Assembly (NCBI RefSeq): GCF_016654005.1
Contig: NZ_JAEPWN010000002.1
Coordinates: 1 to 64,000 of the forward strand
From: Brevundimonas nasdae
Lineage (GTDB): Bacteria > Pseudomonadota > Alphaproteobacteria > Caulobacterales > Caulobacteraceae
Direction of reading: 5' to 3'
DNA length: 64,000 bases
Within the stretch, counting starts at the first letter, position 1; every line of letters starts with the position of its first letter. The notes below the pieces were generated by a model. That model was not told the origin of the DNA, did no database searches, and saw nothing but the letters and a program-made list of their open reading frames with translations. A program made the translations under genes and the position numbers. Shown here in pieces: positions 63,048 to 64,000 of this stretch.

Positions 63048-64000
63048 CTACCGGATCGGCAACCCGTAAATCAGGCCCGGCGGCTGGGCGTTCCATTGGG
63101 CGTTCAGGCCGCGCTCCAGCTTCAGCGGGGACTGCGGACCCAGATTGCGGTCGAAGATCTGACCGTAGTTGCCGGTGGCGCGCACTGCATTCGAGCCCCA
63201 GGTCTTGGGCAGGCCCAGCATGGCGCCATAGTCGCCCTCGACACCCAGCAGACGACGGACGCGAGGATCGCGTGAATCCTTGGCCTGAGCCTCGGCATTC
63301 TCGCGGGTTACGCCCAGTTCTTCAGCCAGGATCACAGCGTTCAGGGTCCAGCGCACGACCGAGGCCCAGCGTTCGTCGCCCGCCTTGACCACCGGTCCCA
63401 GCGGCTCTTTGGACGCCACGTCGGACAGGATGGCGTGCTCCTGCGGATTGGTCAGGGTGGTGCGAGCCGCGGCCAGGGCCGAGATGTCGGCGCTGAAGGC
63501 GTCGCAGTCTTCACGGGCATAGGCGTCGCGGGCGGCTTCCTCGGTGGCCAGGACGACCGGGCGATAATCCACCCCGCGCGAGCGGAAGAAGTCGTCGGCG
63601 TTCGCCTCTGCGGTCGAGTTGGACTGCACGCAGACGCGGGCGCCGTTCAGTTCGGTCGCGCTGGACAGGTTCAGCGACCGCCTCACCAGGAATCCCTGAC
63701 CGTCGTAATAGTTGATGCCCGCGAAGATGAAGCCCTCGCCCGCGTCGCGCGTCATGGTCCAGGACGAGTTGCGCCACAGGACGTCGATCCGCCCATCATT
63801 CAGCGCCTTGAAACGATCCCCGGCCGACACGGGTACGAAACGCACCGCATCCCCGTCGCCCAGAATGGCGGCGGCCAGTGCGCGGCAGAAGTCAGCGTCG
63901 AACCCGCGCCACTGTCCGCGATTGTCCGTATAGGCGAAGCCAACCAGCCCCTGATGCACGCCGCAGTTCAGGCGACCACGCTGTTTCACCGCCCGGAGAA
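63048..64000 (-). CDS. Polar amino-acid ABC transporter substrate-binding protein (5' end outside window)
   Basis: At least 313 aa of the mature part of an AapJ-type solute-binding protein: RGRLNCGVHQGLVGFAY, DFCRALAAAILGD, RIDVLWRNSSWTMTRD, and CVQSNSTAEAN. The open frame continues past the window end, and the signal peptide is not included, so the gene is partial. It would bind glutamate, aspartate or a similar amino acid in the periplasm. It lies 35 bp upstream of the symporter gene. Confidence 0.85.
   Translation of the reverse strand, partial: LRAVKQRGRLNCGVHQGLVGFAYTDNRGQWRGFDADFCRALAAAILGDGDAVRFVPVSAGDRFKALNDGRIDVLWRNSSWTMTRDAGEGFIFAGINYYDGQGFLVRRSLNLSSATELNGARVCVQSNSTAEANADDFFRSRGVDYRPVVLATEEAARDAYAREDCDAFSADISALAAARTTLTNPQEHAILSDVASKEPLGPVVKAGDERWASVVRWTLNAVILAEELGVTRENAEAQAKDSRDPRVRRLLGVEGDYGAMLGLPKTWGSNAVRATGNYGQIFDRNLGPQSPLKLERGLNAQWNAQPPGLIYGLPIR

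Overview
The window looks like chromosome of a high-GC alphaproteobacterium of the Caulobacterales, most likely Brevundimonas or a close relative. This is inferred from the style of the core genes (P-II/glutamine synthetase pair, Tat operon, KDO/heptose genes, TonB receptors); no rRNA, tRNA or CRISPR array was found to fix the taxonomy. Roughly 1-45 kb is accessory DNA and 45.5-64 kb is housekeeping DNA.

Accessory part. 12-5021: three overlapping tyrosine recombinase genes on the minus strand, visibly richer in A/T than the rest, with a 14-bp inverted repeat upstream (recombinase-trio type element). 5379-10775: a Tn5053/Tn402-like transposition module (tniA-tniB-tniQ, minus strand) with an extra small gene translationally coupled in front of tniA and a divergent serine resolvase. 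10772-12028: a HEPN/Toprim-type putative defence gene. 12160-26604: membrane and envelope genes: small transporter, zinc-ligand-less Fur-like regulator facing a siderophore receptor and TonB, a two-component system, a heavy-metal-type RND efflux operon with DedA protein, PepSY protein, methyltransferase-like membrane protein and PAP2 phosphatase. 26680-28870: a compact cassette of uncharacterised genes including a DUF4238 protein.

29106-43438 is the most interesting block. A plus-strand operon encodes a sigma-like protein, an uncharacterised 190-aa partner, a fusion of an ImmA/IrrE metallopeptidase with a UvrD-type helicase, a three-unit ubiquitin-like protein ending in Gly-Gly, a JAMM (deubiquitinase-type) protease and an E1/ThiF-type activating enzyme. 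It converges on a minus-strand operon with an AddB-like nuclease, an AddA-like helicase-nuclease and a GIY-YIG-like protein. No E2 or E3 is recognisable. This reads as a ubiquitin-like conjugation pathway joined to DNA-processing machinery under proteolytic/sigma control, probably a conflict (anti-phage or anti-plasmid) system. Function is inferred from domains only. A second GIY-YIG-like gene (43772-44701) and 774 bp without a convincing gene mark the junction to core DNA.

Core part. LysE exporter, NAD(P)H-hydrate dehydratase, glnB-glnA with a clear terminator, tatABC, rnhA, an MFS pump, nfeD-qmcA, the inner-core lipopolysaccharide operon kdsA-hldE-hldD-DUF3089, a photolyase, a 3-mercaptopyruvate sulfurtransferase, a dicarboxylate/amino-acid symporter with an altered sodium-site motif, and the 3' part of a polar amino-acid ABC transporter binding protein cut by the window end.
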